A stretch of DNA of 64,000 nucleotides from Acidimicrobiia bacterium (GCA_030065575.1 JASJDZ010000009.1:1-64000); one strand, 5' to 3'; counted from the first letter of the stretch, positions 27,708 through 38,737 are shown. The notes: generated by a model from the sequence alone, not told the origin. Program-made: numbers and translations.

Positions 27708-30700
27708 CCTTCACACCGACTGCAGAGCAGCGAGCGATCATCGAGTACCCGCTTCTCCCACTGCGCGTCATTGCGGGAGCCGGAACCGGCAAGACAACAA
27801 CAATCGTGCATCGGCTGGCTCATCTCGTCGACGCCGGTCTGAGCCCGGAGCGGGCAATTGGTATCACGTTCACCAACAAGGCTGCGGAGGAACTGGCCGG
27901 GCGCCTCCGCGAGGCTCTGCCCGGGCTGGCCGAGAACGGGCGCGAGGTCGAGGTGACCACGTACCACGGGTTTGCCTACGGCATTCTGCAGGAGTTTGGC
28001 GCCATCGTCGGGGTGGAACGCGACACAGAGGTTGTCGGTCCGGGCTACGTGCGACAACTGCTGCACGAGGCCATAGCCGCAGGGCAGTACGACACGCTCG
28101 ACCTCACCTGGATCCCGGCCCGGGTCGATGAAGCCGTCGATCTCTCAGCCCAGCTGGCCCGGAACCTGCGCACTGCGGCCGACATCGCACCGGGCGAAGA
28201 CGAGATCGCCGCAACCCGGAGCGAGATTGCCGCCATCGTGCAGCGATACGACGAGGCAAAGCGCGAGCTCGGAGTGCTCGACTATGGCGATCTGATTCTG
28301 CTGACCCACAAGCTCCTCACCAGCCATCCACAGATCGCCGAGCGGGTTCGGACCCGGTACTCGGTCGCACTGCTGGACGAGTATCAGGACACCGATCCTG
28401 CGCAACGGGAGCTGTTGCGAGCGGTGTTTGGCGGTGGCTTCCCGGTCACCGCAGTAGGGGACGCAGATCAGACCATCTACGAATGGCGGGGGGCGTCGAC
28501 AACGAACTTCGACAACTTCCCGGTCCACTTCCCTACTCCGGACGGAACTGCAGCGGAGACCCTACCCCTCACCGAGAACCGACGCTCGGGCTCGCTGATC
28601 CTCGAGGCGGCCCACGGCGTCCGCAGCGTGCTGTACGGCGACGAAGCGTTCTCTCCGCTGAGGCCGGTCGATACCGCCCCGCCGGGGGTGATTGGCCTGG
28701 ACTACTTCCGGACAGCGGTGGACGAGGCGGAGTGGATCGCCGAGGAGATCCTCAGGCTCAATACAGAAGAGGGTGTCAAGTGGCGCGACACAGCAGTCAT
28801 CTTCCGCAAGAACGGCGATATGGCGCTGGTGCGGGATGCTCTGCAGGCTCTCGATGTCCCGGTTGAGGTCGGATCGCTCGGCGGTCTGCTCGAATTGCCC
28901 GATGTGGCCGATCTTCATGCCTGGCTGCGGACCATCGAGCGGCCCGGCGATTCGATTGCCCTGGCTCGGCTCCTCCTCGGGCCGACGTACCGTCTCGGGC
29001 TCCGTGACATCGCCACGCTGAGCAACTGGATCAAACCACAGCGGGCGATGCTGGGGGACGACCCCGATCTCGGGTGGCCGCTGGTCGAGGCCATCGATCA
29101 GCTCGAGGAGATCGACGACATCCGGCCGGTGGCGCGAAAGCGACTTCTGGCGTTCCGACAGCTCTATCGCCGTTTTCTCGAACTCGCCCAGGGCTCGTCG
29201 CTCGTCGATCTCTGTCGTCACGTGCTCGACGAGACCGGCATGTGGAACGAGGTGGAGGCTCGCGAGGCAGGCGCCGCCCTGACCGCTCGGGTGAACCTCT
29301 ATCGCTTCCTCGATCTCGCCGAGGAGTGGAGCCCGCTGCGAGGGCGGCCGACCCTCCAGGCATTTCTCTCCTATCTCGATTTGATCGCCGACGACAAGTC
29401 CGCTGCCGAGCTCGATACGGCCAATGTCGGCACCGAGGACGCGGTTGTGCTGCTGACCGTCCATCGCGCCAAGGGGCTGGAATGGGATACGGTGTTCCTC
29501 CCGACGCTGACCGATGGGGTCTTCCCGGTTGGTCGCGGGGCATTTGATGATCCCGATCGCCTTGCCCGTTTCGTCCCCTACGAACTGAGGCTCGAGGCTC
29601 CTGTCCCGATTGAGCTCGAGGGCGAAGACCGGATCGACGCGCTGCGCGCCGTACGCAATCGCCAGGAGTGGCGGACCGCGTACGTAGGCATTACCCGAGC
29701 CAAGACCCGGCTGTATCTGACTGGTGCACACTGGCATGGGAGGGCCACGAAGCCACGCCCTCCCAGCCCGGTCATGGAGGCGGCGGCAACGGCTGCCGAT
29801 TTGGTGATCAACCACCGGGTTGACAATCCGGGCGAGCAACCGGAGACAATGTCCATCGTCTCCGCCGAGGGCGCACCCGACCCGCTATTCCCCGCCGGGT
29901 GGCGCGCTGCCCTCCAGGCCACCCTGGACGATCCGGGCTGGCCGAGAGAGCTAGTTCCAGGCGGCGCTGAGTCGTACGATGCCGCCGTGGACCAGATGCA
30001 CATGATTCTCGACGATCTGCCTTCCCCTCCGGGCGAGACGGCCGAGGAGGCCGGCGTCGACACGTCGGTCACAGGGCTGGTCACTCTTGCCGAATGCCCG
30101 CAACGGTTTTTCTGGTCTGAGGTCGAGCCCCTGCCGCGGCGCCAGGCACCCGCCATGCGGCGCGGGGTCAAGGTCCATCGGCTCATCGAGCTCCACGGTC
30201 GCGGGGAGATGCCTCTCGACGAGTTGGCGGACGATCTGTACGACGTCACTGCAGGCGACGAGCCGACCCCGGGCGGCCCCGATCCGTATCAGGTCTACCT
30301 CGACTCCCGGTTTGCCCACAGCAAGCCCCGCTATGTCGAAGCCCCCATCGACATCGGTCTGGGCTCAGGTCGCATTCGCGGGCGCGTCGACGCCGTCTAC
30401 GAATCGGAACCGGGCAGTTGGGAGATCGTCGACTTCAAGTCCGGCCGAAATGGGGCGAACCCGGCCGCCATCGTCCAGCTCGAAGCCTATGCGGTAGCGG
30501 CCGCAGATGGGGCTCTGTCCAGCGAGACCCCCGATGCCATCGCAGTCACCTTTGCCTACCTCGGCGGCGGGAATCTCGAGGAGGTGACGATTGCCGTCGA
30601 CCACGAGTGGCTGACCACCGCTCGGGCCCACCTCGAGTCGCTGCTCGACTCGGCATCGGGGCCCGATTACCCGCAGTCACCCTCCCCAGCTTGTCGACAA

Positions 30701-30763
30701 TGTGACTTCCTAAGGTTCTGCGACGCAGGCCGCACCTACGTGTCAGCCGACGCTGATCACTGA
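27704..30763 (+). CDS. UvrD/Rep-like helicase with C-terminal RecB nuclease domain (AdnB-like)
   Basis: [60 protein letters not shown] overlap with AdnA-like gene. Confidence 0.9.
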
Positions 30764-31212
30764 ACCCGCCCGTCGGCAACATCGATAACGATCGTGACCG
30801 GGCCGGCGTTGAGTAACTCGACGTCCATCATGGCGCCGAAGCTGCCGGTAGCCACCCCGACGTTCTCAGCCGCAATTAGGGCGACGACCTCGTCGACGAG
30901 CACTGCGGCTTGCTCCGGCGCGGCGGCTCCGGTGAAGGAGGGACGCCGCCCCTTGCGGACATCGGCGAGCAGGGTGAACTGGCTCACAACCAGTACTGAA
31001 CCGCCGATGTCCATCACGGACCGGTTCATCTTTCGTTGGTCGTCGGGGAAGATGCGCAGGCCGAGCAACTTGTCCACCAGCGCCCTGGCCTCGGCGGCGC
31101 CGTCATCGTGGCCGACACCGAGCAACAGCAACAAGCCCGGCCCGATCTCGCCCACCACTTGCCCATCGACGTTCACCGACGCCCGGGCGACACGCTGGAT
31201 GACTGCTCGCAT
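30757..31212 (-). CDS. dtd: D-aminoacyl-tRNA deacylase
   Basis: [50 protein letters not shown]. Confidence 0.96.
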   Translation of the reverse strand: MRAVIQRVARASVNVDGQVVGEIGPGLLLLLGVGHDDGAAEARALVDKLLGLRIFPDDQRKMNRSVMDIGGSVLVVSQFTLLADVRKGRRPSFTGAAAPEQAAVLVDEVVALIAAENVGVATGSFGAMMDVELLNAGPVTIVIDVADGRVQ

Positions 31213-31233
31213 GGGGATGAATGTAGCGGGCCG

Positions 31234-32061
31234 TCACCCGGCAGTGACAAAGTCGATCAGCTGCTCAACAGAATTGACCAGGGGTGTCTCCACATCCCTA
31301 TAGGACGAAACGCGACTCAGGACTGATTGCCAGAACCGGCCGGGATCCTCAACTCTTCCGAGCGCCGTGATAACGCCTTCTTTCCAGGGGAGGCCGGATG
31401 GGACATCGGGCCAGGCGGCGATGCCAAGCGGTTCCGGCTTGACGGCCTGCCAGATGTCCACGTAGGGATGCCCGCAGATCAGGACGTTGGAGTCAACGAT
31501 CTCGGCAGCAATCCGGGACTCCTTGGATCCCGGCACGAGGTGATCGAGGAGGACGCCGAGTCTTCGATTCCGGCTCGGGGCAAAGCTGCGGACGGCCGCG
31601 GGCAGATCATCGACTCCGTGCAACGGCTCGACCACTATCCCTTCAATGCGGAGGTCATCGCCCCAGATCCTCTCGACCAGCTCGGCATCGTGGATGCCTT
31701 CTACCCAGATTCGGTTCGCCCCAGCAGTGCGGGCGCGCATCGGACCGGTATCGATCGAACCGGAAGCGGTGTATGCCGGCGGGGTTTGGCTCGCCCAGTC
31801 CCCTGCGACCAACTCAACCGGCTTCCCCCGGTGAAGTAGAACGCCGGCATGAGGCTTGAACTCATGGAGAGTTCCATCGATGTCGCTGAGAACGATGCGC
31901 TGACCTTCGGTGAACGACACGACACGGCCGCTGACTCGAGAGGGCCGATGTGTCAGTTCGAGATCTCGCGCTACCGCCAGCTTCGGGTAGGACCGTGCGG
32001 CAGCATCACTGGCAATGATGTCGCGCGACGACCATCGAGAGGACTTGGACTGGGAGGACAT
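31234..32061 (-). CDS. DUF3097 family protein
   Basis: GANRIWVEGIHDAELVERIWGDDLRIEGIVVEPLHGVDDL and VDSNVLICGHPYVDIWQAVKP are typical of DUF3097. Confidence 0.85.
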   Translation of the reverse strand: MSSQSKSSRWSSRDIIASDAAARSYPKLAVARDLELTHRPSRVSGRVVSFTEGQRIVLSDIDGTLHEFKPHAGVLLHRGKPVELVAGDWASQTPPAYTASGSIDTGPMRARTAGANRIWVEGIHDAELVERIWGDDLRIEGIVVEPLHGVDDLPAAVRSFAPSRNRRLGVLLDHLVPGSKESRIAAEIVDSNVLICGHPYVDIWQAVKPEPLGIAAWPDVPSGLPWKEGVITALGRVEDPGRFWQSVLSRVSSYRDVETPLVNSVEQLIDFVTAG

Positions 32062-32118
32062 GAGACGGCAGGCTAGCGACGCGCCCTTTGCCGGCGAGGA
32101 CAATCGAACGAGGGCGAA

Positions 32119-32973
32119 TCAATCGTCGTCATCATCATCGTCGTCATCATCATCATCGTCATCATCGTCGTCATCGTCGTCGTCGTCGTCATCATCATCA
32201 TCGTCGCCCTCTCCGCCAGGAGAGGCGTCATCGCCCGGCGGGGGAGGCGGATTCTCGGCCGGCGGCGGAGGCGGATTCTCGGCCGGTGGCGGAGGCGGAT
32301 CGTCGCCCTCTCCGCCAGGAGAGGCATCGTCGGCCGGTGGCGGAGGCGGGTCGTCGCCCTCTCCGCCAGGAGAGGCATCGTCACCCGGCGGTGGGACAGT
32401 GTCCGGTTCGTCAGATGAGATATCGTCGTCGACAGAGACTTCTTCATCCGAGGCCAACGCAGCGATCTCCTCTTCCCCGTCGGCTTCATCTAGGACGTCA
32501 CCGGTACCCGCCAGGACCAGGCCGAAGTCGGTCGCTTGCGGTTGCACTCCGCAGGCCGCCAGGGCCTCCGCAAAGGGCCGCACACGGGATTCCTCCGCGA
32601 CACAGTCGGCCCAATCCTGGACGGCGCCCACATAGGCCATTACCCCGGGATCGCCCGCTGCGGTCGTCGGCGTCACCGAAGACGAAGCCACCGTGGTCGC
32701 AGTCGCCACCGGCTGTTCCACCGTACTGCCTTCAGGTTGGAGCGCCGTGCCTGCGGTTGCACTGACTGCGGCCACCGCGACCGCACCGAGCATGATCCTG
32801 AGAAGAAGGCTGGAGGTGAGCACGGTGAACCAGGTGGCGCGGCGATGCACCCGGGGACGAGCGCCGGCGGTCTTCGTGGAGTTGAACTGATCAACACCGC
32901 ACGCCGCACAAAAACTGGTTCCGCTAACGCGTACGGCAGCGTCCACCCCGCAGAGGATGCACTGCTCACTCAT
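32119..32973 (-). CDS. Zinc-ribbon/TM protein with Pro-rich repeats and C-terminal poly-aspartate tail
   Basis: CILCG...CAACG, one TM segment, DDASPGGEGDDPPPPP repeats, then 28 consecutive Asp to the stop. Confidence 0.8.
   Translation of the reverse strand: MSEQCILCGVDAAVRVSGTSFCAACGVDQFNSTKTAGARPRVHRRATWFTVLTSSLLLRIMLGAVAVAAVSATAGTALQPEGSTVEQPVATATTVASSSVTPTTAAGDPGVMAYVGAVQDWADCVAEESRVRPFAEALAACGVQPQATDFGLVLAGTGDVLDEADGEEEIAALASDEEVSVDDDISSDEPDTVPPPGDDASPGGEGDDPPPPPADDASPGGEGDDPPPPPAENPPPPPAENPPPPPGDDASPGGEGDDDDDDDDDDDDDDDDDDDDDDDDDDDD
32122..32205. repeat. Trinucleotide simple-sequence repeat (ATC/GTC, 28 units)
   Basis: Uninterrupted (a/g)tc codon-unit tract encoding Asp28 on minus. Confidence 0.95.
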
Positions 32974-33107
32974 ACCTCCATTATGCCACTACCCACAGCG
33001 TATACAACGATACTCTCCGTAGTTGCCGTGGTGACTAGTCAGTTAACAATCGGTGAACCTGATGAGTTTCGCAACATGGGGCCGCTGCGAGGCATATGAT
33101 CCACGCC

Positions 33108-33791
33108 ATGACTGAGCAGATCCTCGTAGTCGATGACGAGCCCATGGTGCGCGAGGTAGTCGTCGCCTACCTGGTCCGGGAAGGCTATTCAGTAGCGGAA
33201 GCTGCCACCGGGAAGGCCGCCCTCGAGCAAATAGCCGATCACGAGCCCGACCTCGTGATTCTCGATGTCATGCTCCCCGAGGTCGACGGTCTTTCGGTGC
33301 TGACCGAGGTACGAAGGCAGGGAGACACTCCGGTCATCCTGCTCACTGCTCGCACGGAGGAACCCGACCGTGTCCAGGGTCTGGAGCTAGGTGCCGACGA
33401 CTATGTGATCAAGCCATTCTCGCCCCGCGAGCTGGTGGCCCGGGTTCGTAGCGTGCTGCGAAGGTCCGCCCCCACCCCCGCCCCTGTCGGCACCCTCGAG
33501 TTCGGCAGCTTGCTGATCGACGAGCAAGCGCGGATAGTCACGCTGGATGGCGATGACGTCGAGATGACGCCCAAGGAGTTTGATTTGCTCGCCTTTCTGG
33601 CGCGATCACCCCGTCAGGTCTTCTCACGGGCGGAATTGCTGAAACAGGTATGGGACTCCTCTCCTGATTGGCAGGACCCGTCCACCGTCACCGTCCACGT
33701 GCGCCGCCTCCGGCGCAAGCTGGAAGCCGACCAGGAGAACCCGCGGTGGATCACAACTGTGTGGGGTGTCGGCTATCGGTTCGAGCCATGA
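33108..33791 (+). CDS. OmpR/PhoB-family response regulator
   Basis: MTEQILVVDDEPMVREVV, C-terminal winged helix TVTVHVRRLRRKLE. Confidence 0.93.
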   Translation: MTEQILVVDDEPMVREVVVAYLVREGYSVAEAATGKAALEQIADHEPDLVILDVMLPEVDGLSVLTEVRRQGDTPVILLTARTEEPDRVQGLELGADDYVIKPFSPRELVARVRSVLRRSAPTPAPVGTLEFGSLLIDEQARIVTLDGDDVEMTPKEFDLLAFLARSPRQVFSRAELLKQVWDSSPDWQDPSTVTVHVRRLRRKLEADQENPRWITTVWGVGYRFEP

Positions 33792-34966
33792 ACTACCGAC
33801 CGCTTCTTTGGCTTCCGGCTGCAGTCCTCATCGCCATCTGGCTGTTCGAAGTGACGATGCAACCAACCTCTGCGGAACGGAACCGTCTCGGCCTCATATT
33901 CGTCGCCCTCGGCCTCGTTGCTGCGCTGGCGGTGCTGCTGCTGCCGCGGTGGTCGAACCGAGCACGATCACTGCGGTTCTCGATAGTCGCCGTTGGCATG
34001 ACCTCGTTCCTGATTGTTGCCGGGACCGCCGTCGTTGCGGCCCAGGAGATGTTCTTCTCTTCCCACGACTTGCAGTTGCTCCTCGTCGTCCTCGGATTCG
34101 GCCTCGTTGCCTCATTTGGGTTCGCTTTCGCAGTGTCCCGGCCGATCACGGCAGATCTGCGCCAGATTGCCGATGCCGCCGAGCGAGTTGCAGCCGGAGA
34201 CTTCGACGCCAGCCCGGCGGTGGCACGCAGTGACGAGGTCGGAGCGCTCGCCAAAGCCTTTGACTCGATGGCGGCCGACCTCCGGGCCGCCGACTCGCAG
34301 CGGGCGGTCGAAGACCAGGCACGACGGGAGTTCTTCACGGCAGTCGGCCACGACCTGCGCAGCCCGCTGGGATCCCTGCAGGCAGCCGTCGAAGCACTGG
34401 AAGATGGGGTGGCCCCTGATCCCCATCGGTACCTGCAGTCGATGCAGCGGGACATAGCGTCGCTCCATCGGCTGGTCGATGACATCTTCCTGCTGGCAAG
34501 GCTCGAAGCCGGGGATGTGGAGCTCAACACCCAGCCGGTCGACGTGACTGAGATCGCCGATGAGACAATCGAGGTTCTCCGGCCAACTGCCCGGCGGCTT
34601 GGCATCGAGGTCGAGCTCTCTGCGCCCGGGTCGATCACCGCGAATACGGCGCCGGAAGCGCTGGGTCGGGTGATGCGCAACCTACTCGACAACGCCGTGC
34701 GGCATGCCGAGAGCCGGGTCACGGTCTCTGTGACCACTCCAGGTGAGCTCGTCGTCCGGGTCACCGACGATGGCCCGGGATTCCCCCCGGAGTTTGTGAC
34801 CCAGGCCTTTGACCGATTCACCCGGGCCGATTCGGCTCGCACCAGGGACGGAAGCGGAACGGGACTCGGCTTGGCAATCGCCCATCGCTTCATCACTGGA
34901 CTGGACGGAGCGATCAGAGCCGAGCCGGGGCCCGGAGGCAAGGTCGAGTTCAGTCTGCCGCTCTAG
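33788..34966 (+). CDS. HAMP sensor histidine kinase
   Basis: TM segments, HAMP, FFTAVGHDLRSPLGSLQ H-box, GTGLGLAIAHRF; ATGA overlap with response regulator. Confidence 0.92.
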   Translation: MNYRPLLWLPAAVLIAIWLFEVTMQPTSAERNRLGLIFVALGLVAALAVLLLPRWSNRARSLRFSIVAVGMTSFLIVAGTAVVAAQEMFFSSHDLQLLLVVLGFGLVASFGFAFAVSRPITADLRQIADAAERVAAGDFDASPAVARSDEVGALAKAFDSMAADLRAADSQRAVEDQARREFFTAVGHDLRSPLGSLQAAVEALEDGVAPDPHRYLQSMQRDIASLHRLVDDIFLLARLEAGDVELNTQPVDVTEIADETIEVLRPTARRLGIEVELSAPGSITANTAPEALGRVMRNLLDNAVRHAESRVTVSVTTPGELVVRVTDDGPGFPPEFVTQAFDRFTRADSARTRDGSGTGLGLAIAHRFITGLDGAIRAEPGPGGKVEFSLPL

Positions 34967-35985
34967 CCGGCCCATCCCCTGGCAATGGTGGTGCGCAACG
35001 CTGCCTTCGTATTGTCGTCACAGAAGGCGGCGCCGATAGCCCCGAGATTGATCTCCCGGAACTCGCCCGCGTCGAATCCGTGAACCGAGCGCCACAACTC
35101 GTACTCACGAGCAACCGTTGTTGTGGTGATTGCACGATCATCAGGATTGACCGACAAGCTGAACCCGGCATCCTGATACAGCCGAACCGGATGTTCGGGC
35201 ACGGGGGTCCCCAGGCAGCTGTTCGAGGTTACGCAGACCTCCAGCGTGATCTGCCGATCAAGCACTTGCCGGGCCACGTTGCCCAGCTCGATGATCCGCC
35301 CATCGCGGACCTCGCAATCATCAACCAGGTGAAGGCCGTGCCCGATCCGCGTCGGGCTGGCAGCATCGAGTGCCTCGGCGATGCTCGCCGGCCCCGCCAT
35401 CTCACCGGCGTGGATCGTGAGTCCCAGCCCTGCGTCGCGGGCTATTGAGTAAGCCTCTGCGTGCATGCCGGCGCCGAAGTCGAACTCGTTGCCTGCAAGA
35501 TCAAAACCAACCACTCCTCTGCCCAACCATGACGCAGCGAGGCGGGCGGCGGAAGCGGACTCGTCGGGGTCGTTCTCCCGGATCCCACAGATGATCGTGC
35601 GCGCAACACAACCGGTCTCCCGCTCCCCGTCGCTCAGACCGGCAACGACGGCTGCGACAACATCATCTCCGGTCATTCCGTCAGCCAGGTGGTTGAGTGG
35701 GGCAAATCTCAGCTCTGCGTAAACAACGCCATCGGCAGCAAGATCCTCGACCGCTTCGCGGGCAACAAGGCGAAGCGCGTCCGCCGATTGCAGCAGCTCA
35801 ATTACCAGGTAGAACCGGGCCCAAGCGTCGGGGAACGGCATCCCGGGCACGATGGTGAACCAATCGGCTAGTTCCTGCACGTCCTGGGTGGGGAGAGCGA
35901 CGTCGTTGCGACGGGCCAGGTCGATGATGGTCGATGGTCTCACTCCCCCGTCGAGGTGATCATGCAATACGACCTTGGGCTCCAT
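34963..35985 (-). CDS. add: Adenosine deaminase
   Basis: KVVLHDHLDGGVRPSTI, HAGEMAGPASI, RIGHGLHL, SLSVNPDDRA. Confidence 0.92.
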   Translation of the reverse strand: MEPKVVLHDHLDGGVRPSTIIDLARRNDVALPTQDVQELADWFTIVPGMPFPDAWARFYLVIELLQSADALRLVAREAVEDLAADGVVYAELRFAPLNHLADGMTGDDVVAAVVAGLSDGERETGCVARTIICGIRENDPDESASAARLAASWLGRGVVGFDLAGNEFDFGAGMHAEAYSIARDAGLGLTIHAGEMAGPASIAEALDAASPTRIGHGLHLVDDCEVRDGRIIELGNVARQVLDRQITLEVCVTSNSCLGTPVPEHPVRLYQDAGFSLSVNPDDRAITTTTVAREYELWRSVHGFDAGEFREINLGAIGAAFCDDNTKAALRTTIARGWAG

Positions 35986-36074
35986 TCCGCAATGTTAGAC
36001 CTCCGTGCACACCCCAACTGTGAGCACTCGAAGCCTGATCCCCGGCACCTGCGCAGCGAACCCGATTTGCCGAA

Positions 36075-36983
36075 GTGGCCCCTACAATCCCGGCGGTGAG
36101 ACAAGCACCAAATCATGTTCTGCGCGGCTTCCTGATGGGAGCCGCCGATATCGTCCCCGGTGTATCGGGGGGAACGGTTGCCCTCGTGCTCGGTATCTAC
36201 GAGCGCCTGGTCGAGTCAATCAGGGCCGGTAGCTCTGCGCTCGGCCATATGGTCCGGGGCGACTGGCCGGGGACGGGGCGATGGCTGCAGCGGGTGGATT
36301 GGGGCTTCCTGATTCCATTGCTGGTCGGCATCCTGCTTGCAGTCCTTTCATTGGCCAGCGTCCTCGAAACCCTGCTTCATGACTACCCGGAGGAGATGGC
36401 CGGGGCCTTCACAGGCCTGATCGCCGGGTCTGTCATCATTGCCTGGCGACTCGTAGGGAGGTGGCATGCGATGGCATTGGCCACTGCTGTGGGGATGGCG
36501 GTTGCAACGTTCTACGTCCTCGGGTTGCGCGAGGGGACCTCCGACGAGACCGTGGCGCAACTCGCCGATCCGGCGCTGTGGGCATTCTTCGGGGCCGGGG
36601 CCATTGCCATTTGCGCGATGATCCTTCCCGGGGTGAGCGGGTCTTTCCTGCTCGTTGTTCTCGGTATGTACGGGCCGGTATTGGAGGCGGTCAACGAACG
36701 GTCGCTGACGACGCTCGGCGTCATGCTGGTCGGGATGATTCTGGGTCTGGCCCTCTTCTCGCAGCTACTCAGCTGGGCGCTGTCTCACCATCACGACACT
36801 GTCGTTGCCGGGCTGATCGGCCTGATGGCCGGGTCACTGAGGGTGCTGTGGCCGTGGCCGGATGGCTTGGATAGCACGGTGTTGGGAAGACCGGACGAAA
36901 ACCTGGCCGGTGTAGTTGGCCTCAGTGTCCTCGGTCTAGCGGTCGTCGTTCTCCTCGGCCGACTCGGTTCGCGAGTCAAATAG
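36075..36983 (+). CDS. DUF368 membrane protein (polyprenyl-phosphate transporter family)
   Basis: GFLMGAADIVPGVSGGTVALVLGIYERLV and second ILPGVSGSFLLVVLGMY repeat. Confidence 0.9.
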   Translation: MAPTIPAVRQAPNHVLRGFLMGAADIVPGVSGGTVALVLGIYERLVESIRAGSSALGHMVRGDWPGTGRWLQRVDWGFLIPLLVGILLAVLSLASVLETLLHDYPEEMAGAFTGLIAGSVIIAWRLVGRWHAMALATAVGMAVATFYVLGLREGTSDETVAQLADPALWAFFGAGAIAICAMILPGVSGSFLLVVLGMYGPVLEAVNERSLTTLGVMLVGMILGLALFSQLLSWALSHHHDTVVAGLIGLMAGSLRVLWPWPDGLDSTVLGRPDENLAGVVGLSVLGLAVVVLLGRLGSRVK

Positions 36984-37130
36984 GGCGAGCCTTCGGAGAT
37001 ACGCGACAAACGGGCCCGACATGATCGCCGCCGCAACTTCCTCGGCGGGGATCACATAGGTTCCCTGGGCGATACTCTGGGCGATAGCCGACAATCTCTC
37101 TGCCCTTTCGTCTCTATCCGCGGCAGGCAC
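36936..37130 (-). CDS. Small FlgM-like (anti-sigma-28-like) protein
   Basis: RLSAIAQSIAQGTYVIPAEEVAAAIM resembles the FlgM C-terminal motif; overlaps the DUF368 3' end. Confidence 0.5.
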   Translation of the reverse strand: MPAADRDERAERLSAIAQSIAQGTYVIPAEEVAAAIMSGPFVAYLRRLALFDSRTESAEENDDR

Positions 37131-37258
37131 AGTTCTTTATCGACCTTTCGGGTGTGTTTTCTTGAGCCGCATGTGCGCTACATCAATCGGATGAGGCCCA
37201 GACGGGGCCTAGTGGCGAAGCGACCGTGCCGCACCGAGCAAGCCGAACCCGGTGGACG

Positions 37259-38698
37259 TCAGCGCCGGGCGGCGGGGACATCTCGAAGCAGATACTCGAC
37301 TACGTCGGCCGCGGAATAGGTTTCGGCACCTGGCTTGAGAAATCGCGCCACGTTGGCCACATCGTCGCCCGACGTGACCAGCGGCAACTCTTCGTCGCCA
37401 CTCTTCTGCACCTGACCGAGGTCGATGCTGGCCATCAGCGCGTTGCAGACACACTTGCGGCCAATCGTCTCCGTTTCGTCGCCACCTTTACGCACGTAGT
37501 CACGCACCGGCTCGGAGGCGCAACGCCAGCCGACGGTCTCGTCATCGATCCGGTAAGCAGTACGCAGGTAGCCAAGATCGCAAACCCGCTCCCGCTTCTC
37601 ATAGAGGTTCTGCTCGGACATCGTGTCCGGCACCGAAACAACCTTGAACGGGAACCCGGTGGGTGACGCGACGGGATCGGTGAACACCGCTGCCGAGCCG
37701 GCCTTGCTCTGAGCGATCACCCGAGCCTTCACCTCGGGCGAGAAGCCGGACTCCTCGGCGTAGGCGAAGGCAGTTCCCACCTGTACCCCGGTCGCCCCCG
37801 CCTCTAGCGCATCCACAACCCGCTCCGGTTCGCCGTACGAGCCTGCGAGCCAGAAAGGCAACCCAAACTCGGCAATCGCAGCGAGGTCGGCATCGTCCCT
37901 CTCTCCGTAGATCGGCTCCCCGTTGTCATCGAGCTGCAGCTTCCCCCGCGGCGGAGCATTGTGACCTCCTGCAGTTGGTCCCTCGACGATGAACCCATCA
38001 ACCCCCTCATCACGGGCAAACATCTTCGCCAGCACTGCCGACGAGATGATGGGGAAGAACTTGGGCCGCTTCAGCTTGGTGAGGTTATCCCCGCAGAACT
38101 CAGCCGGATCGAAGCGAAGCCAGAACGGCTTGTCCTTCTCGGCATCCTTCACGTCTAGCTTCAGCTCGGCCGGGAGCCCGTCGGCCAGTTTGTCCAGGAC
38201 CTTGGGAATCTCTCGCGGTATTCCCGCTCCCATGAGTACTGCATCAACTCCCGCCAGCATCGCCCCGTACAGCGAGGGGAGAGTTGGAGCCTGGATCTTG
38301 GTGAGCAGGTTGATCCCCACCATGCCGTCGTGGCCCTCCTTGGCGAGGAACACTTCTACGAAGTTGGCCAGCACCTGCAGATCGAGGAGATTCCGCGATG
38401 GCTTGAGCCTGCCCATGGGGTGGCTCTTGAAGCGCTTCTTGATGGTGTCGCCCGAAGGCTTGAAGTAGCGGGCGAACACCCTCTTCACCACGTCGGGGAT
38501 CGGGAAATGCGCAGCCGCTCTTCGGATGTGCCCGCCAACATCCCCGTTCTGAAGACGCCGGACCAGAACAACATCCAGTGCGGTGCCCGACACGACCCCC
38601 ATCTGCCCGAGACGGGACACCGAGCGTGCCAGCCTCCAATCGGAGACGGCAACACCCATGCCTCCTTGGATGATGATGGGCAGATCGGGTCGATGCAT
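37259..38698 (-). CDS. Nitronate monooxygenase/PfaD-like FMN enzyme
   Basis: LPIIIQGGMGVAVSDWRLARSVSR, EGPTAGGHNAP, WLAGSYG, GATGVQVGTAFAY. Confidence 0.9.
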   Translation of the reverse strand: MHRPDLPIIIQGGMGVAVSDWRLARSVSRLGQMGVVSGTALDVVLVRRLQNGDVGGHIRRAAAHFPIPDVVKRVFARYFKPSGDTIKKRFKSHPMGRLKPSRNLLDLQVLANFVEVFLAKEGHDGMVGINLLTKIQAPTLPSLYGAMLAGVDAVLMGAGIPREIPKVLDKLADGLPAELKLDVKDAEKDKPFWLRFDPAEFCGDNLTKLKRPKFFPIISSAVLAKMFARDEGVDGFIVEGPTAGGHNAPPRGKLQLDDNGEPIYGERDDADLAAIAEFGLPFWLAGSYGEPERVVDALEAGATGVQVGTAFAYAEESGFSPEVKARVIAQSKAGSAAVFTDPVASPTGFPFKVVSVPDTMSEQNLYEKRERVCDLGYLRTAYRIDDETVGWRCASEPVRDYVRKGGDETETIGRKCVCNALMASIDLGQVQKSGDEELPLVTSGDDVANVARFLKPGAETYSAADVVEYLLRDVPAARR

Positions 38699-38737
38699 GC
38701 GGGCATGCTAGGGGTAACTGATCAGCGACGCCGACAT

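Noticed and set aside
32122-32400. CRISPR-like array
   Set aside because: Repeats are codon-level coding repeats (GAY and PPPPP/DDASPGGEGDD), not spaced direct repeats with unique spacers.
32073-32765. Met/Thr- and His/Arg-rich ORFs over the simple-sequence repeat (32073-32489 -, 32088-32765 +)
   Set aside because: Alternative-frame readings of the Asp repeat and Pro-rich repeats.
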